DNA of 23,811 bases from CAMAXB01 sp964476565 (GTDB lineage: Bacteria; Verrucomicrobiota; Verrucomicrobiia; Opitutales; Opitutaceae). Of this stretch, positions 22,447-23,811 are shown piece after piece. Position 1 is the first letter of the stretch, and every line of letters starts with the position of its first letter. The stretch spans positions 1-23,811 of the forward strand of contig CAYZBG010000076.1 of assembly GCA_964476565.1 (NCBI GenBank), read 5' to 3'. A model generated the notes under the pieces. That model searched no databases. It was given only the letters and a program-made list of their open reading frames with translations, and was not told the origin of the DNA. The translations under genes and the position numbers were made by a program.

Positions 22447-23811
22447 ATGCCTGCCGTAGGTGCCCTCTGCCGCCTTTATTCTGTGCTCCCTACCCAGAGA
22501 CTGTTTTCACCAGGATGTAGGATACGGGGTTGGATCGTTAGCCTCCTGACTCTGGCCGTCCACGGGATGCTGTTTGCTGTCTCCCCCGACCCGGGTGACA
22601 CGCTCATCGTGCTCGATGCCTCCGGGAGTATGCGGGGGCGCATCGCCGGTGAGACGAAGATGGAGATCGCGAAACAGGCGGTGCGTGACCTCGTAAACGG
22701 ACTGCCCGACGGCACCCGCCTCGGCCTCGTGGTTTACGGACATCGCCAACGCAGCGCATGCGACGACATCGAGCTGCTGGTTCCGGCCGGACCGCTGGAC
22801 CGGCCGGCGTTCCTCGCGGTGGTGGAAAACCTCCAGCCGCGCGGCATGACCCCGCTCGCCGGGGCGATCACGTTTGCGGCGGACGCCCTCGCTGCAGCCG
22901 AACGGAAAGCCAATGTGATCTTGGTGACCGATGGGCTCGAGACCTGCGGCAGGGATCCGTGCGCCACCGCCCGCGCGCTTGAACAGGCGGGCGTCGACTT
23001 CACCCTCCATGCGGTCGCCTTCGATCTCGGCGCGCGCGAAACCCGGTCGATTGCCTGCATCGCCGAGGCGACGGGAGGTCGGCTTTGGCAGGCCAAGGAC
23101 GCCGGATCGCTACGGGACGCGCTGGAGCTCACCGTCGCAACAGTGTCGGCGCCCGCGCCACCGCCGGCAGAGGTGATTTCGCCCGCCACGGTGACGGGTC
23201 CGGCCGAGGTGGCCATGGGAGCACGGTTCAGTGTGACGTGGACGGGACCGGACAACCCCGGCGATGTCATTGCGGTGGTCCGGGCCGGAACTCCCGACGG
23301 TGAGTATGAGGATTTCACCTACACGCGGAGGGGCAGCCCATTGGAACTGACGGCGCCGCTCGACGCGGGGCCGGCCGAGCTGCGTTACCTCGCCGGCCGC
23401 TCGCGACGGGTGCTGGCGCGTACGCCGCTGGTGATTGTGCCGGCACCGGTCGCGTTGACTGCGGCGGAGCAGGTGGGCGCCGGCGCGCGGGTGGCGGTGA
23501 GCTGGGTCGGGCCGAACCACGTCGGCGACTACGTGACGATTGTCCCGAAAGGCTCGCCGGACGACGACTATGCCGCCTTTGCGGGCACCCAACTCGGCTC
23601 GCCTCTCGGGGTGACGGCACCCCTCGATCCCGGACCGGCGGAGATCCGCTACGTGAGTGGACGGGGCGGACGGGTCCTGGCCCGGCGGGAGATCGATGTC
23701 GTCGCGGCCGAGGTGTCGCTGGAGGCCCCGGCCGAGGTCGTGGCGGGCACCCGGGTGTCGATCGCGTGGACCGGTCCCGGCCGTGCGGGGGATGTGCTGA
23801 CGGTGGTCGCC
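22447..23811 (+). CDS. Secreted VWA-domain protein with 88-residue repeats (3' end outside window)
   Basis: This frame is open from its start to the window edge (455 codons) and is therefore partial. A hydrophobic segment (WIVSLLTLAVHGMLFAVS, about residues 34-51) is a signal peptide or anchor. A von Willebrand A domain follows with a complete MIDAS: DASGS (57-61), T135 in GMTPLAG, and D162 in LVTDG. Cysteines in SACDD, ETCGRDPC and IACIAEA may form disulfides. After a proline-rich hinge (APAPPPAEV), repeats start. The W-x-G-P core recurs at codons 23239, 23503 and 23767, exactly 264 nt (88 aa) apart, with G-D, LTAPLD-GPAE-RY and R-VLAR in each full copy. ATG 22447 or GTG 22483 could be the start. 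The role is probably binding at the cell surface; the ligand is unknown. Confidence 0.85.
   Translation, partial: MPAVGALCRLYSVLPTQRLFSPGCRIRGWIVSLLTLAVHGMLFAVSPDPGDTLIVLDASGSMRGRIAGETKMEIAKQAVRDLVNGLPDGTRLGLVVYGHRQRSACDDIELLVPAGPLDRPAFLAVVENLQPRGMTPLAGAITFAADALAAAERKANVILVTDGLETCGRDPCATARALEQAGVDFTLHAVAFDLGARETRSIACIAEATGGRLWQAKDAGSLRDALELTVATVSAPAPPPAEVISPATVTGPAEVAMGARFSVTWTGPDNPGDVIAVVRAGTPDGEYEDFTYTRRGSPLELTAPLDAGPAELRYLAGRSRRVLARTPLVIVPAPVALTAAEQVGAGARVAVSWVGPNHVGDYVTIVPKGSPDDDYAAFAGTQLGSPLGVTAPLDPGPAEIRYVSGRGGRVLARREIDVVAAEVSLEAPAEVVAGTRVSIAWTGPGRAGDVLTVVA

Noticed and set aside
1..23811. Search for tRNA, rRNA, CRISPR, insertion sequences, prophage, integrase and defence genes
   Set aside because: No cloverleaf, regular repeat-spacer array, transposase, integrase or nuclease/toxin module was seen. 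Gene content is that of an ordinary chromosome segment.

Overview
This is a GC-rich stretch of bacterial chromosome, packed with short-gapped genes on both strands. It has no tRNA, rRNA, CRISPR array, insertion sequence or phage gene that I can recognise. The mix of housekeeping genes (dnaN, pssA, pdxH) with a sulfatase, an EF-hand secreted protein, a GH88 glucuronyl hydrolase and a CUT1 sugar transporter, plus use of TTG and GTG starts, suggests a glycan-degrading member of the Verrucomicrobia, most likely Opitutaceae-like. That placement is inference, because no phylogenetic marker could be compared.

Layout. 1-1241 is the 3' part of a UvrD/PcrA-type helicase. 1268-2299 (minus) is a three-gene cassette of a small XRE repressor between two four-helix membrane proteins, with an operator-like palindrome in its promoter. 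2400-4553 (minus) is a compact group: pdxH, a SixA-like phosphatase and an RmlD-like reductase. 4648-6697 (plus) holds a TauE/SafE permease and an M20 metallopeptidase, facing a minus-strand MarC-family protein (6720-7301). 7463-9912 (plus) holds a cytoplasmic GH88 enzyme and a PHP-type histidinol-phosphatase. 9935-10859 has a stand-alone receiver-domain protein and a divergent 89-aa putative ribbon-helix-helix protein. 10880-14427 (minus) reads RelE-like protein, pssA, dnaN, membrane protein. The dnaN upstream region carries an AT-rich segment, a consensus -10 box and two inverted DnaA-box-like 9-mers.

14535-21429 (plus) looks like a carbohydrate-use region: an exported EF-hand protein, an S1-type sulfatase, an MFS sugar-type importer, an unusual single polypeptide joining an ABC solute-binding protein to its MalF-type permease, and the partner MalG-type permease. 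No ABC ATPase and no formylglycine-generating enzyme is present, so both would have to be supplied from elsewhere in the genome. The window ends with a lipoprotein (minus) divergent from a secreted VWA-domain protein that runs off the edge and has 88-residue repeats.

The most unusual items are the solute-binding-protein/permease fusion, the XRE/membrane-protein cassette with its operator, the possible DnaA-binding region upstream of dnaN, and the RelE-like protein placed directly before pssA without an antitoxin. I found no clear evidence of an entirely new multi-gene system.
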